Below are positions 8,890-17,138 of a stretch of DNA of 64,000 nucleotides, in pieces (the first letter of the stretch is position 1; every line of letters begins with the position of its first letter). Origin of the DNA: Granulicella cerasi (GTDB lineage Bacteria > Acidobacteriota > Terriglobia > Terriglobales > Acidobacteriaceae); NCBI RefSeq assembly GCF_025685575.1, contig NZ_JAGSYD010000004.1:303188-367187 (forward strand), given 5' to 3'. The position numbers and the translations under genes are program-made. The notes beneath the pieces are model-generated. The model was given only the letters and a program-made list of their open reading frames with translations. It made no database searches and was not told where the DNA came from.

Positions 8890-9885
8890 ATGAAGCTGTC
8901 GGAACTGGCAAGACATTTGGGCGCAGAACTCGTGCCTGCGGACGCAGGCGCGCGCGAGATCACGGACGTGGCCGGCATCGAGGAGGCCCAAGCGCACCAC
9001 CTTACCTTCGTGGCAAACCCAAAGTACGCCGGGCTGGCGAAGACGACGAACGCGGGCGCGATTCTCGTTGAGCCGAGCTTCCCGGAGACACCCGTCCCCA
9101 CGCTTCGCGTTCAGAATCCCTACCTGGCTTTCGCGCAGGCGATCGAGGTCTTCCACCCAGCCCCGGTGTATGCGGAGGGCGTTCACGCCACGGCTGTCGT
9201 GCATTCGACGGCGACCATCGGCGAGCGTGCGCATCTTGGAGCTTACGTCGTTGTGGGCGAAAACTGCGTGGTCGGCGATGACGCAGTGCTGCTACCGCAT
9301 GTCGTTCTCTACCCCGGCGTGAAGGTCGGCCAGCGTTTCTTCGCACACGCCCACGCGGTGGTGCGGGAAGGCTGCCTTCTGGGTGACGACGTGGTGCTGC
9401 AAAATGGAGCGATCATCGGCGGCGACGGCTTCGGTTTCGCGAAAACCGCCGAGGGGTGGCGAAAGATTCTGCAGAGCGGCCCGACAGTTTTAGAGGACCG
9501 CGTTGAGGTGCAGTCGAACGCCTGCATCGACCGAGCAAGCATCGGCGAGACGCGCATCAAGGCGGGTGCGAAGGTCGACAACCTCGTGCAGGTAGGCCAC
9601 GGATCAACCGTGGGCGAGAATACGCTGCTTTGCTCACAAGTGGGTTTGGCCGGGTCGACGGTAGTTGGCAGGAACGTGATCCTGGCCGGCCAGGTTGGCG
9701 TTGCCGGACACCTCACTATCGGTGATGGCGCCGTAGCGACCGCACAGTCAGGTATCCCCAACGATGTAGCGCCCGGTGCGGTGGTCAGCGGCTATCCCGC
9801 CATGGACAACCGCACCTGGCTACGAACGGTGGCAGCGGTAAACCGACTGCCAGAGTTGCTCCGCAAGCTGAAGTCGCAGGGTTAG
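8890..9885 (+). CDS. lpxD: UDP-3-O-acylglucosamine N-acyltransferase
   Basis: 331 residues, the normal length for LpxD, the third step of lipid A synthesis, which transfers a 3-hydroxyacyl chain from acyl-ACP to UDP-3-O-acylglucosamine in the cytoplasm. The N-terminal uridine-binding domain (about 1-100) is followed by a left-handed beta-helix of hexapeptide repeats (for example [17 protein letters not shown]). The conserved GGDGFGFA segment is present, as is the His-containing turn [14 protein letters not shown] that carries the family's catalytic histidine. This supports an outer membrane with lipid A. The stop overlaps the stop of a convergent small membrane protein gene by a few bases. 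Confidence 0.95.
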   Translation: MKLSELARHLGAELVPADAGAREITDVAGIEEAQAHHLTFVANPKYAGLAKTTNAGAILVEPSFPETPVPTLRVQNPYLAFAQAIEVFHPAPVYAEGVHATAVVHSTATIGERAHLGAYVVVGENCVVGDDAVLLPHVVLYPGVKVGQRFFAHAHAVVREGCLLGDDVVLQNGAIIGGDGFGFAKTAEGWRKILQSGPTVLEDRVEVQSNACIDRASIGETRIKAGAKVDNLVQVGHGSTVGENTLLCSQVGLAGSTVVGRNVILAGQVGVAGHLTIGDGAVATAQSGIPNDVAPGAVVSGYPAMDNRTWLRTVAAVNRLPELLRKLKSQG

Positions 9886-10040
9886 CGAGTATGTCCGGCG
9901 GGTTCGCCGCTATGGCCTGTCGGCGGCGTGGACGGAGTGCCCTTCATACCAGCGCGTTTGCGGTTGTTGGACGTGTAGGCGACCAGCCCGAAGCCGAGGC
10001 CCAGGACGATGAAGAAGCCGAGAAGCAAGAAGGTAATCAT
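9882..10040 (-). CDS. small single-pass membrane protein (52 aa)
   Basis: A short reading frame, [20 protein letters not shown] followed by [14 protein letters not shown] and a Pro/Gly/Thr-rich end, stopping at 9882-9884. It has one strongly hydrophobic helix (residues 2-21) followed by a basic stretch, so N-out/C-in topology is expected. A near-perfect Shine-Dalgarno (AGGAGGG at 10,045-10,051 on this strand) lies 4 bases before the ATG. The ribosome-binding site and the hydrophobic-then-basic pattern are the evidence for coding. It sits between lpxD (stops overlapping) and tmk (divergent). Function unknown. Confidence 0.65.
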   Translation of the reverse strand: MITFLLLGFFIVLGLGFGLVAYTSNNRKRAGMKGTPSTPPTGHSGEPAGHTR

Positions 10041-10131
10041 GGTTCCCTCCTGAGGCGGTGAACTCCGCGATGGGAGAGATCGCCTCTACAGAGAGGTAGG
10101 ATGCCGCTTCTTCGTGCAGTAGACTCTTGGG

Positions 10132-10806
10132 GTGCGCCAAGGATTTTTCATCACATTTGAAGGCCTCGACGGGTCGGGCAAAACCACGCAACTGCGTCGC
10201 TTGCAGGCATCGCTGGAGGCCGCTGGAAGGCACGTCGTTTCGACGCGTCAGCCGGGCGGAACACCGCTCGGAGACCGCGTGCGCAACCTGCTGGTGAGCT
10301 CGCGCAGCGAGGCTGAGGTCGGCGCGATCGATGCCTCTGCGGAGATGGCCCTCATGTTTGCCGACCGCGCGCAGAGTCTCGCGCAGGTGATTCGTCCTGC
10401 GCTCGAAGCACGATCGGTGGTGCTTTGCGATCGGTATACCGATTCGTCGGAGGCTTACCAGGGCGCGGGCCGCGAGCTTGGGCCGGAGAGAATTCTTGCG
10501 ATGCACGAAGCTGTTTGCGGGGGCTTCTGGCCGGAGCTGACAGTGTTGCTCTTGCCGCCGCTGGAGTCTTCGTTGGCGCGAGCACGACGTCGCAATGAGC
10601 GGAATGCCCGCATGAAAGGCACGGACGAAGGACGTTTCGAGCGCGAAGGCGATGGCTTCTATCGCCGCGTGTACGAGCAGTACGAGACGATTGCCCGGCG
10701 CGATGCGCAGCGGGTGTTCCTCGTCGCCGACGAAGCGCCTATCGAGGTGATCGCGGACAAGATTCTTGCGGAAACGCAGCGTCGTCTCGACGCGAAGGCC
10801 AGCTAG
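10132..10806 (+). CDS. tmk: thymidylate kinase
   Basis: 224 residues from a GTG start. It phosphorylates dTMP to dTDP, the step joining de novo and salvage dTTP synthesis. The P-loop FEGLDGSGKTTQ (9-20), the DRYTDSSEAYQG motif that binds dTMP, and an Arg-rich LID region (ARARRRNERNARMKG) are visible. The GTG is chosen because the conserved core begins only six residues later and no ATG precedes it. The cytochrome P450 and holB genes follow on the same strand; tmk and holB are commonly neighbours, and here a P450 gene separates them. Confidence 0.95.
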   Translation: MRQGFFITFEGLDGSGKTTQLRRLQASLEAAGRHVVSTRQPGGTPLGDRVRNLLVSSRSEAEVGAIDASAEMALMFADRAQSLAQVIRPALEARSVVLCDRYTDSSEAYQGAGRELGPERILAMHEAVCGGFWPELTVLLLPPLESSLARARRRNERNARMKGTDEGRFEREGDGFYRRVYEQYETIARRDAQRVFLVADEAPIEVIADKILAETQRRLDAKAS

Positions 10807-10852
10807 TCAAAAGCAGACGAACGCGAAGGGCCGCGACAGCGTCCAACACCCT

Positions 10853-12247
10853 ATGGCAAAGCCCTCTGACTACATCGAAGCGCGGCAAGAGGGTGAGTTC
10901 TACCTTCCCCCGGGACTGCGGCAATCGCTGTATCTCTACGCGCGGCGCGCGTGGGTGCGCTTCGGCAAGCCGATCCCGCTCTTCGAGCACCTGCACAAGA
11001 CCTTCGGCCCCATCGCGCATTACAACTTCCTCGGCAACCTGATCGTCTTCGTGAATGAGCCGGAGTGGATTCAGCAGATCCTCGTCGACCAGTCGACGAG
11101 CTTCATCAAAGAACGCACGCTGAAGCGGATGAAAATCCTGCTCGGTGAAGGACTGATCACCAGCGACGATCCGATCCACATGCGACAACGTCGCATCGCT
11201 GCTCCGGCGTTTCATCGTCAACGCATCGCGGGCTATGCGGGTGAGATCGTAGCGAACGCCAAGGCGACGCGCGAAGGCTGGCACGATGGGCAGGAGGTCG
11301 ATGCGGCGGCGGAGTTCATGCTGCTCAGTCTGAAGATCATTGCGCGCACGCTCTTCGATCAGGAAGTGACGCCCGAGGTCCTGAGCGTGGCGGACGAAGT
11401 GAACTCCATCATGGGCATCTACAACCTGCTGGTGGCGTTGCCGAAGCTGGAGAGTTACCTGCACTGGCCGTTGCCCTACCTGTCGCGCTTCCGGCGCTCT
11501 CGCGCACGGTTGGACGCTATCGTGGCCCGCATGATCACCGAGCGTCGCCAACTCCCGCGTGAGGAGCTTGAGCGACGACATGATCTTCTGTCGATGCTCG
11601 TCGCGGCGCGCGACGAAGGCGATGGCAGCGGCATGGATGACGAGCAGTTGCGCGATGAGACGCTGACGATCTTCCTCGCCGGGTATGAGACTGTCGCGAA
11701 TGCGCTGACGTGGACGCAGTACTTGTTGAGCCAGAATCCTGAAGCGCGCGAGAAGATGTTCGCCGAAGTGGATCGCGTGCTGGGCGGGCGCGATGCAGCG
11801 CTCGAAGACTTCCCGCAGCTGCCGTTTACCGAGCAGGTCTTTGCGGAGTCCATGCGGCTCTATCCGCCGGCATGGGCGATGGGCCGCCGCTCGACGCAAA
11901 CGGTGCAGCTTGGACCGTACCGCATTCCCGCAGGCGCGCACTTCTTCTTCAGCCAATACGTCATGCATCGCTCCGAGGAGTACTGGGACGCGCCGCTGGA
12001 GTTCCGCCCGGAGCGCCATACGCCCGAGGCCAAAGCCGCGCGGCAGAAGTTCGTCTACTTCCCCTTCGGCGGCGGACGCAGGCAGTGTATCGGCGAGAAC
12101 TTTGCGTGGATGGAAGGCGTGCTGTGCCTGGCGACCATCGCGCAGAAGTGGCGGCTGGAGTTTGTGCCGCGCTATCCGGTTGAGGCGGAAGCGAAGATCA
12201 CGCTGCGACCGAAGTTTCCGATGATGATGCGCGTCGAGACGCGGTGA
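10853..12247 (+). CDS. cytochrome P450
   Basis: 464 residues from the ATG at 10,853 (MAKPSDYIEARQEG). It is a haem-thiolate monooxygenase: the I-helix oxygen-binding motif FLAGYETVANAL, the K-helix ESMRLYPP (ExxR) and the haem loop FPFGGGRRQCIGENFAW with the Cys ligand are all present in order. No membrane anchor is seen, so it is a soluble bacterial P450 that should need separate ferredoxin and reductase partners; none is in the window. It lies 47 bp after tmk and 40 bp before holB on the same strand, so it is probably part of that operon despite having no obvious link to replication. Substrate unknown. Confidence 0.93.
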   Translation: MAKPSDYIEARQEGEFYLPPGLRQSLYLYARRAWVRFGKPIPLFEHLHKTFGPIAHYNFLGNLIVFVNEPEWIQQILVDQSTSFIKERTLKRMKILLGEGLITSDDPIHMRQRRIAAPAFHRQRIAGYAGEIVANAKATREGWHDGQEVDAAAEFMLLSLKIIARTLFDQEVTPEVLSVADEVNSIMGIYNLLVALPKLESYLHWPLPYLSRFRRSRARLDAIVARMITERRQLPREELERRHDLLSMLVAARDEGDGSGMDDEQLRDETLTIFLAGYETVANALTWTQYLLSQNPEAREKMFAEVDRVLGGRDAALEDFPQLPFTEQVFAESMRLYPPAWAMGRRSTQTVQLGPYRIPAGAHFFFSQYVMHRSEEYWDAPLEFRPERHTPEAKAARQKFVYFPFGGGRRQCIGENFAWMEGVLCLATIAQKWRLEFVPRYPVEAEAKITLRPKFPMMMRVETR

Positions 12248-12286
12248 GTCAGCGGCTCCACATGCAGCTTTGGTAGCCTTCAGGGG

Positions 12287-13414
12287 ATGGCTTTCCCGTC
12301 CAGCTTCGCAGAGTTCCTCGGCAACACGCATGTGGTGGAGAATCTGCGCGCAGCGATCGCGGCAGGACGCTTCCCGCATTCGCTGATCATCGCGGGCCCG
12401 CGGGGTGCGGGCAAATACACGTTGGCTCTGATGCTGACGATGGCGCTCGAGTGCCGCGAGCAGCCGCGCGAGATCTCCGCAGATGGGCGAGAACTGGCGA
12501 ACTTCTGCGGGGTCTGCGCCAACTGCACGCGCATTGCCGAAAGCGCAGCGCTCGATGACCGCATCGCCGAAGCGATTGCAGCGCGTGAAGAGATGCGCGA
12601 GACGGACAAGAAGGAAACGCGCGTTCTCGTGCAGACGCATCCTGACGTGCTGGTAATTCCGCCCGATCCGCCGCAGTTACTGATCAAACTGGGCCAGGTG
12701 CGCACGATGATCCATCGAGCTGCGTATCTTCCTGTAGAGGCGCCACGGAAGGTCTTCATGCTGACCTCGTCGGCGTTCATGAAGGAAGCTGCAAACTCGC
12801 TGCTGAAGCTGCTCGAAGAGCCGCCGGCGTACGCGCATCTGATCCTTCTCGCGGAGAATATCGGTGAGTTGCTCCCGACGATTCGCTCGCGCTGCGGCGT
12901 TTCACGACTCGGAGCCTTGCCTGCGGAAGAGATCGCTGCGCTGCTCAACGATCGCAAGCTTGGCTCGTCGAAGGAACGTGAGCTGATTGCCCGCCTGAGC
13001 GAAGGCGCTATCGGGCGCGCGCTCAGCTTTGATCTTGCGGCCTACACAGCTGCACGCGCGGATGCACTGCTCATTCTGCGCACCGCCGAGCGCAGCGGCG
13101 AACACGCGGTGATGTTCAAGGCGACGGAGACCTACCGTGCTGGCGCCGACGGTCAGGAGAAGACCACGGCCCTGCTGCGCGCCATGGCTGCGCTGCTCGA
13201 AGACGTTCTGCTGTTGCAGGCGGGCGCGGGCGACCGCATCCGCAATGTCGATTTGCGCAATGAACTCGAGCGCATGGCGAGTGCGTTCTCGTTCGAGTGG
13301 ATCGAGCGAGCCGTAAAGGGGCTTGACGGAGTCCAGAGCGGTATGCGCCGTAATCTGTTGCGCAACGTCAGTCTTGACGCCTTTGCGATGGAACTCGAGG
13401 AATCGGCACTCTAG
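12287..13414 (+). CDS. holB: DNA polymerase III delta-prime subunit
   Basis: 375 residues. It is part of the clamp loader that places the sliding clamp on DNA. The AAA+ P-loop GPRGAGKYT (about 38-46) is intact, and a zinc-binding cysteine cluster (ECREQ, then NFCGVCANC) follows. LLKLLEEPPA and the sensor/SRC motif TIRSRC are characteristic of delta-prime and gamma/tau proteins. The length and the absence of a long C-terminal tail favour delta-prime over DnaX. The DNA between the third and fourth cysteines is extended compared with short homologues. It is the last gene of the tmk-P450-holB run. Confidence 0.88.
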   Translation: MAFPSSFAEFLGNTHVVENLRAAIAAGRFPHSLIIAGPRGAGKYTLALMLTMALECREQPREISADGRELANFCGVCANCTRIAESAALDDRIAEAIAAREEMRETDKKETRVLVQTHPDVLVIPPDPPQLLIKLGQVRTMIHRAAYLPVEAPRKVFMLTSSAFMKEAANSLLKLLEEPPAYAHLILLAENIGELLPTIRSRCGVSRLGALPAEEIAALLNDRKLGSSKERELIARLSEGAIGRALSFDLAAYTAARADALLILRTAERSGEHAVMFKATETYRAGADGQEKTTALLRAMAALLEDVLLLQAGAGDRIRNVDLRNELERMASAFSFEWIERAVKGLDGVQSGMRRNLLRNVSLDAFAMELEESAL

Positions 13415-13548
13415 CGGATTCGGTGAAAATATCCGGCCACGACGCTACCTGTGATAGCGTCAAAGCATCCTATCTTGTACGTCTCGTTGACTTACTTTTT
13501 GCGCCGGGCCACGTTTTCTGCTCGTCGCTGCTCTTGAGGTGAACTGCT

Positions 13549-13932
13549 GTGGCTCCGACAAAACAACCCGAAAAGGAAACATTCAACGGAACCCGGAAAC
13601 TGATCCGGCCTTCGCTCGCGGGACTTTCGCTGCAGCGTCGTCGCGACCCCGGCGTCACTGAAGATCCGCTCTCGCACGCCACGCTCTCGGACAACCACGG
13701 TGTCCCGGAGAGCTCGCACGCTGAGGTCTTCTACTTCCAGAAGCAGATTCAGCAGCAGACCGAGATGACCATCGTCATGGACGATGGCGAAGAGTTGCAA
13801 GGCGTCATCCAGTGGTTCGACAAGTGTGTGGTGAAGCTGCGGGTCGGTCGCCAGCGCGTCATGATCTACAAGAGCTGCATCAAGTACCTGTACAAGACCT
13901 CGGACGCGCAGCAGCACGCGATCATGAAGTAG
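13549..13932 (+). CDS. hfq: Hfq-like RNA chaperone with N-terminal extension
   Basis: 127 residues from GTG. Residues about 60-117 match the Sm fold of Hfq: an N-terminal helix (FQKQIQQQ), Sm1 strands (MTIVMDDGEELQGVIQWFDKC) and the Sm2 segment MIYKSCIKYL. Hfq hexamers pair small RNAs with mRNAs. In the classical protein Sm2 reads YKHA; here it is YKSC, so the conserved His of the U-rich RNA pocket is Ser. About 55 basic, low-complexity residues precede the Sm core, unlike the short E. coli N-terminus. The GTG start is the only one that keeps the open frame, and a better internal start was not seen. It converges with sua5, with a 3-bp gap. Confidence 0.75.
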   Translation: MAPTKQPEKETFNGTRKLIRPSLAGLSLQRRRDPGVTEDPLSHATLSDNHGVPESSHAEVFYFQKQIQQQTEMTIVMDDGEELQGVIQWFDKCVVKLRVGRQRVMIYKSCIKYLYKTSDAQQHAIMK

Positions 13933-13935
13933 CCG

Positions 13936-14940
13936 CTACTTCTCTTTCGCGGCTTTCAGCAGGCGATCGCGAAGTGCATCCCGCACTCCGCCTGGAGCGG
14001 GCAGCGGCACCACAATCTCAGTAACTCCCAGATCATCCAGGCCACGCAGACCAGCGAAGAGCTTCTGCGCGAGCTCTTCTGGCTTGTCCCAGTCTCCCCA
14101 GGGAAAGACGGTGGCCTGCGCTTCGGCGGTCCAGCCGGTCGGAAGCATCACTCCGCTTGTGCCACGGAGGTGCTTCGTGGCTTCCCCGTCTTCAACAAGA
14201 ATGACCTTTGCGTTCGGCGCGTAATGGCGAATGCCAACGCCTGGAGACGGCAGAGACTCGGGTGCCGCTACTGTGGCGGGCGGCTCGTACACGACGACAG
14301 GCACTCCCGCAACAGCCTCAATCTCCGCCGCGGTGATGGCACCGGGGCGGTAAAGCACCATCGGCGTTTGCGTGGGATCGAGCACGGTAGACTCCACGCC
14401 CACCGAGGTGGCACCGCCATCGAGCAGCGCGTCGATGCGGCCGTCGAGGTCCGCCAACACGTGCGCCGCGATCGTCGGGCTTGTGTGGCCAAAGCGGTTC
14501 GCACTGGGAGCGGCAATGGGCACGCCGGCATGTTCGATGAGATAGCGAATGTGATTCAGCGCGGGCACACGCACACCGACGAGCGGTCGACCGGCGGTGA
14601 CTGCATCGGGTATCGAAGCCTTCTTCGGCAGCAGCAGGGTCAACGGACCAGGCCAGAAGCGGAGCAGCAGGCGCGCGACGCGGCCTTTCAGTTCCTGCGG
14701 AACTTCAGCGACCTGCTTGAGCTGGCCAATGGTGCCGAGATGCACGATCAACGGGTCCCACGACGGTCGCTGCTTCGCCTCAAAGATGGCTGCGACAGCT
14801 TCGGCGTCCAGCGCGTTCGCGCCCAAGCCGTAAACGGTCTCGGTGGGAAAGGCGACGAGCTTGCCGCGGCGCAGCAGTTCGGCAGCGCGGAGCAGGTCGG
14901 CAGGGTTCTCGGCATTCAGTTGCAGGGTGGTCAAACTCAT
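13936..14940 (-). CDS. sua5: L-threonylcarbamoyladenylate synthase (Sua5/YrdC)
   Basis: 334 residues from the ATG at 14,940 (MSLTTLQLNAENP), or 338 from the ATG at 14,952. A purine-rich GGAAAACGAA precedes the first, so I prefer it; longer upstream frames are antisense to the neighbouring CYTH gene. The YrdC domain has KLVAFPTETVYGLGANALD and AKQRPSWDPLIVH. The Sua5-type C-terminal domain begins after the linker SPGVGIRHYAPNAKV. The enzyme makes threonylcarbamoyl-AMP from Thr, bicarbonate and ATP for the t6A37 modification of ANN-reading tRNAs. It is divergent from the CYTH gene, with starts about 50 bp apart. Confidence 0.92.
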   Translation of the reverse strand: MSLTTLQLNAENPADLLRAAELLRRGKLVAFPTETVYGLGANALDAEAVAAIFEAKQRPSWDPLIVHLGTIGQLKQVAEVPQELKGRVARLLLRFWPGPLTLLLPKKASIPDAVTAGRPLVGVRVPALNHIRYLIEHAGVPIAAPSANRFGHTSPTIAAHVLADLDGRIDALLDGGATSVGVESTVLDPTQTPMVLYRPGAITAAEIEAVAGVPVVVYEPPATVAAPESLPSPGVGIRHYAPNAKVILVEDGEATKHLRGTSGVMLPTGWTAEAQATVFPWGDWDKPEELAQKLFAGLRGLDDLGVTEIVVPLPAPGGVRDALRDRLLKAAKEK

Positions 14941-14988
14941 TTCGTTTTCCATCGTAGCTGCATTGCGGCTTCGGCATATACTCGCGGC

Positions 14989-15570
14989 ATGGCTGCGGAG
15001 ATCGAACTCAAGTTCCCAGTTGCCGAGATGGAGTCTCTCATCCGGCGCGCAGAATCTACCGGCTTTCAGCTGGTCACTCCCCGCACGTTCGAGAGCAATA
15101 CGCTCTACGACACGGCTGACCGCCAACTGCGGCAACGCACGGAACTGGTGCGCATTCGCCAGTACGGCGAGCGCTGGACGCTGACGCACAAGCGGCTCCC
15201 CGAGCACAACGACCCCACGGCGCGTTTCAAGACGCGCGTCGAGACGGAGACGACCGTCAGCGATGGCGAGGCGCTTGCGGAGGTATTTACGCGCATGGGC
15301 TACGGGCCCGTCTTCCGCTATGAGAAGTTTCGCACCGAGTGGGATCTCGAAGGTGGACATCTGGTGCTGGACGAGACGCCGATCGGCGTTTGGGCAGAGC
15401 TTGAGGGCCAGCCCGAGTGGATCGACGCGATGCTCGAGAAGCTTGGAGTAGATCCCGCCACGTCGTCCACGGCAAGCTACGGGGCGCTCTTTCTGGAGTG
15501 GAAGAAGCAGAGCGGAAGCGCCGCAGAAAACCTTACCTTCGACGAAGCCGGAGTCGTCGCTGCGGGTTAA
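14989..15570 (+). CDS. CYTH-domain protein (class IV adenylate cyclase/thiamine-triphosphatase-like)
   Basis: 193 residues from the ATG at 14,989. The ExExK signature EIELKF (4-9) opens the eight-strand CYTH tunnel. Basic and acidic strand residues follow in the expected order (LRQRTELVRIRQYG, WTLTHKR, RVETETTV, VFRYEKFRTEW, LDETPIGVWAELEG). The family binds triphosphates and includes CyaB adenylate cyclases and inorganic or thiamine triphosphatases; sequence alone does not separate these. It is divergent from sua5, and a small open frame follows on the same strand. Confidence 0.88.
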   Translation: MAAEIELKFPVAEMESLIRRAESTGFQLVTPRTFESNTLYDTADRQLRQRTELVRIRQYGERWTLTHKRLPEHNDPTARFKTRVETETTVSDGEALAEVFTRMGYGPVFRYEKFRTEWDLEGGHLVLDETPIGVWAELEGQPEWIDAMLEKLGVDPATSSTASYGALFLEWKKQSGSAAENLTFDEAGVVAAG

Positions 15571-15638
15571 TTTCCGCGCTGCGCGTTCATTTCCAGATCT
15601 GCACTGATGCTCGAGTGATTGCCGCCGATAGGGTCATC

Positions 15639-15842
15639 ATGAGTGCGAGCAATGTCGTCCATTTCCCTGCTGTTCGAACCAAGGCCCTGCCGACGCGGAT
15701 GGATCGCGGCGGAATGCTGGTGAGTTTCCCTAAACACCCATCCGGTTCGAAGCAACGCCCACGGCGCTTGCCCGCATGGCTGCTCGACCTGCTCGGGCTT
15801 GCACCCGCATTGGAAGCAGCCCGTAAGAAAGCTCGTCACTGA
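15639..15842 (+). CDS. small hypothetical protein (67 aa)
   Basis: A frame from the ATG at 15,639 (MSASNVVHFPAVRTKALPTR) to 15,842, ending 5 bp before a strong terminator. The protein is basic and ends in a possible amphipathic helix (LPAWLLDLLGLAPALEAARK). The case for coding is its position directly between the CYTH gene and the terminator and its open high-GC frame. There is no convincing Shine-Dalgarno and I recognise no family, so this is tentative. Confidence 0.4.
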   Translation: MSASNVVHFPAVRTKALPTRMDRGGMLVSFPKHPSGSKQRPRRLPAWLLDLLGLAPALEAARKKARH

Positions 15843-15847
15843 CAGCA

Positions 15848-15872
15848 AAAGCCCGCCATCACGGCGGGCTTT
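15848..15872. terminator. bidirectional terminator
   Basis: A 10-bp perfect stem AAAGCCCGCC / GGCGGGCTTT with a 5-base loop. The A-tract and T-tract flanks let it stop transcription from both the CYTH side and the convergent tonB-type gene. Confidence 0.88.
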
Positions 15873-15888
15873 GCGTGTTCCGGTCTTC

Positions 15889-16866
15889 TTAGAAGATCTG
15901 GAAATTTACCTCGACGGCCATCTGCACCTTGACCGGCTTGCCATCCTTCATCGCGGCCTTGAACTTGTACTGCTTCACGGCATCAACGGCCTTCTGACCA
16001 AGTCCCATGCCGACGTCGCGCAGCACGTGCACGTTTTCAGGGTGTCCGTTCTCGTCCACGATCAGGCCGACCAGTACATTGCCTGAGAACTTCGCCTTGC
16101 GCGCTTCTTCGGAGAACTCCGGATCCACCTGATAGGTGAGCACCGGTGCACGCACCGATCCACCGACCTTGTAGACGCCACCGCCCATGTTTCCGCCCGA
16201 ACCAGGGCCAACACCAGCGCCGTTACCCGAGCCAATACCCGTTCCCGAGCCGTTGCCGAGCGAGAAGCCCTTGAGGTTCGAGTTCGGCGAGCCCAGGTCC
16301 GGCAGCTTGCTGTCGGCGATCTTCAGGTTCGGCTGCATGACGACCGTAGGCTCAACTGCAAGCTTTGGAGCGACAGTCGGCGGAGCCTTTGGCGGCATGA
16401 TCTGTTCCGTAGAGAACTTCGGCAGATGTCCCTGCGTGACAGGCGTCGGCCCCTTCTGTCCACCACCACCGCCCATCTGGACGGACTTCGGCGGGGCCGG
16501 AGGCGGAGGAGGCGTCGGAGCGTCGATCAGATGCGCTGCCACCTTCGGCGCAGGCGCAGCGAGGTGCACCTGGCTCTTCAGCAGAATGGCGAAAAGCAGA
16601 ATAAGCAGCGCGTAAAACGTCGTCGAAGCCGCCAGAGACTTCTTGCTCATCTTCGTCTGCATACGATCCGGCACAGCGATCGGCTTGGACTCGAGCACGA
16701 GTGGCGGAAGCTTCTCCGGGAAGAAGGCGTCGCGGAAGTTCGAGATCAGCGAAGCGAACGGACCGCCGCTCTCCTTCACCTCGGAGAGGGTCGGTGCGGC
16801 GTTTACGGCATGAGTCGACGGTGCGGGCCGATTCGAATCGATTTCAGGTGGGAGGAAATCTGGCAT
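15889..16866 (-). CDS. TonB-family energy transducer
   Basis: 325 residues. There is a cytoplasmic N-terminus (about 1-75), one membrane helix (FYALLILLFAILLKSQV, about 84-100), a periplasmic Pro-rich linker with PTPPPPPAPP and a long Gly/Ser/Asn stretch, and a C-terminal TonB domain (about 235-325; YQVDPEFSEEARKAKFSGNV). Family role: it couples the proton-motive force, through ExbB/ExbD, to outer-membrane TonB-dependent receptors. It is therefore a candidate partner for the receptor at 30,621-34,172. The roughly 75-residue cytoplasmic extension is longer than in E. coli TonB. No exbB/exbD genes are adjacent. Confidence 0.88.
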   Translation of the reverse strand: MPDFLPPEIDSNRPAPSTHAVNAAPTLSEVKESGGPFASLISNFRDAFFPEKLPPLVLESKPIAVPDRMQTKMSKKSLAASTTFYALLILLFAILLKSQVHLAAPAPKVAAHLIDAPTPPPPPAPPKSVQMGGGGGQKGPTPVTQGHLPKFSTEQIMPPKAPPTVAPKLAVEPTVVMQPNLKIADSKLPDLGSPNSNLKGFSLGNGSGTGIGSGNGAGVGPGSGGNMGGGVYKVGGSVRAPVLTYQVDPEFSEEARKAKFSGNVLVGLIVDENGHPENVHVLRDVGMGLGQKAVDAVKQYKFKAAMKDGKPVKVQMAVEVNFQIF

Positions 16867-17138
16867 TGGGTGCTGAGAGTGCTCTTCCTGTCGCGTACGT
16901 TTAGGTCACGCTGCCGCAGCGTCGTGAACGTCATGGCACATTCTACAAACTTGCTACCACTTTAGTCGCTTTAGCTTCGCGCCTGAGTGTATTAGACGCA
17001 CACAAGGGTGTGGATGTTTCTCTCAGGCCGGAACCGCAGGAAATACCCAGCCATGCCGGATACAATAAGGGTTTGGCCGCACGTTTCGGGCGTTGAGACG
17101 CCTGGACCACGCAAATTGCGGCGCAGATGAGGATGGGA

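Noticed and set aside
10739..12640. Long minus-strand open frame opposite the P450 gene
   Set aside because: Antisense shadow of tmk, P450 and holB, without any recognisable domain.
14953..15360. N-terminal extension of the sua5 frame
   Set aside because: It lies antisense to the CYTH gene and the Sua5 domain begins just after the ATG at 14,940.
16867..17126. Possible riboswitch or T-box before ileS
   Set aside because: No T-box sequence, specifier stem or terminator/antiterminator pair could be found in the 260-bp gap.
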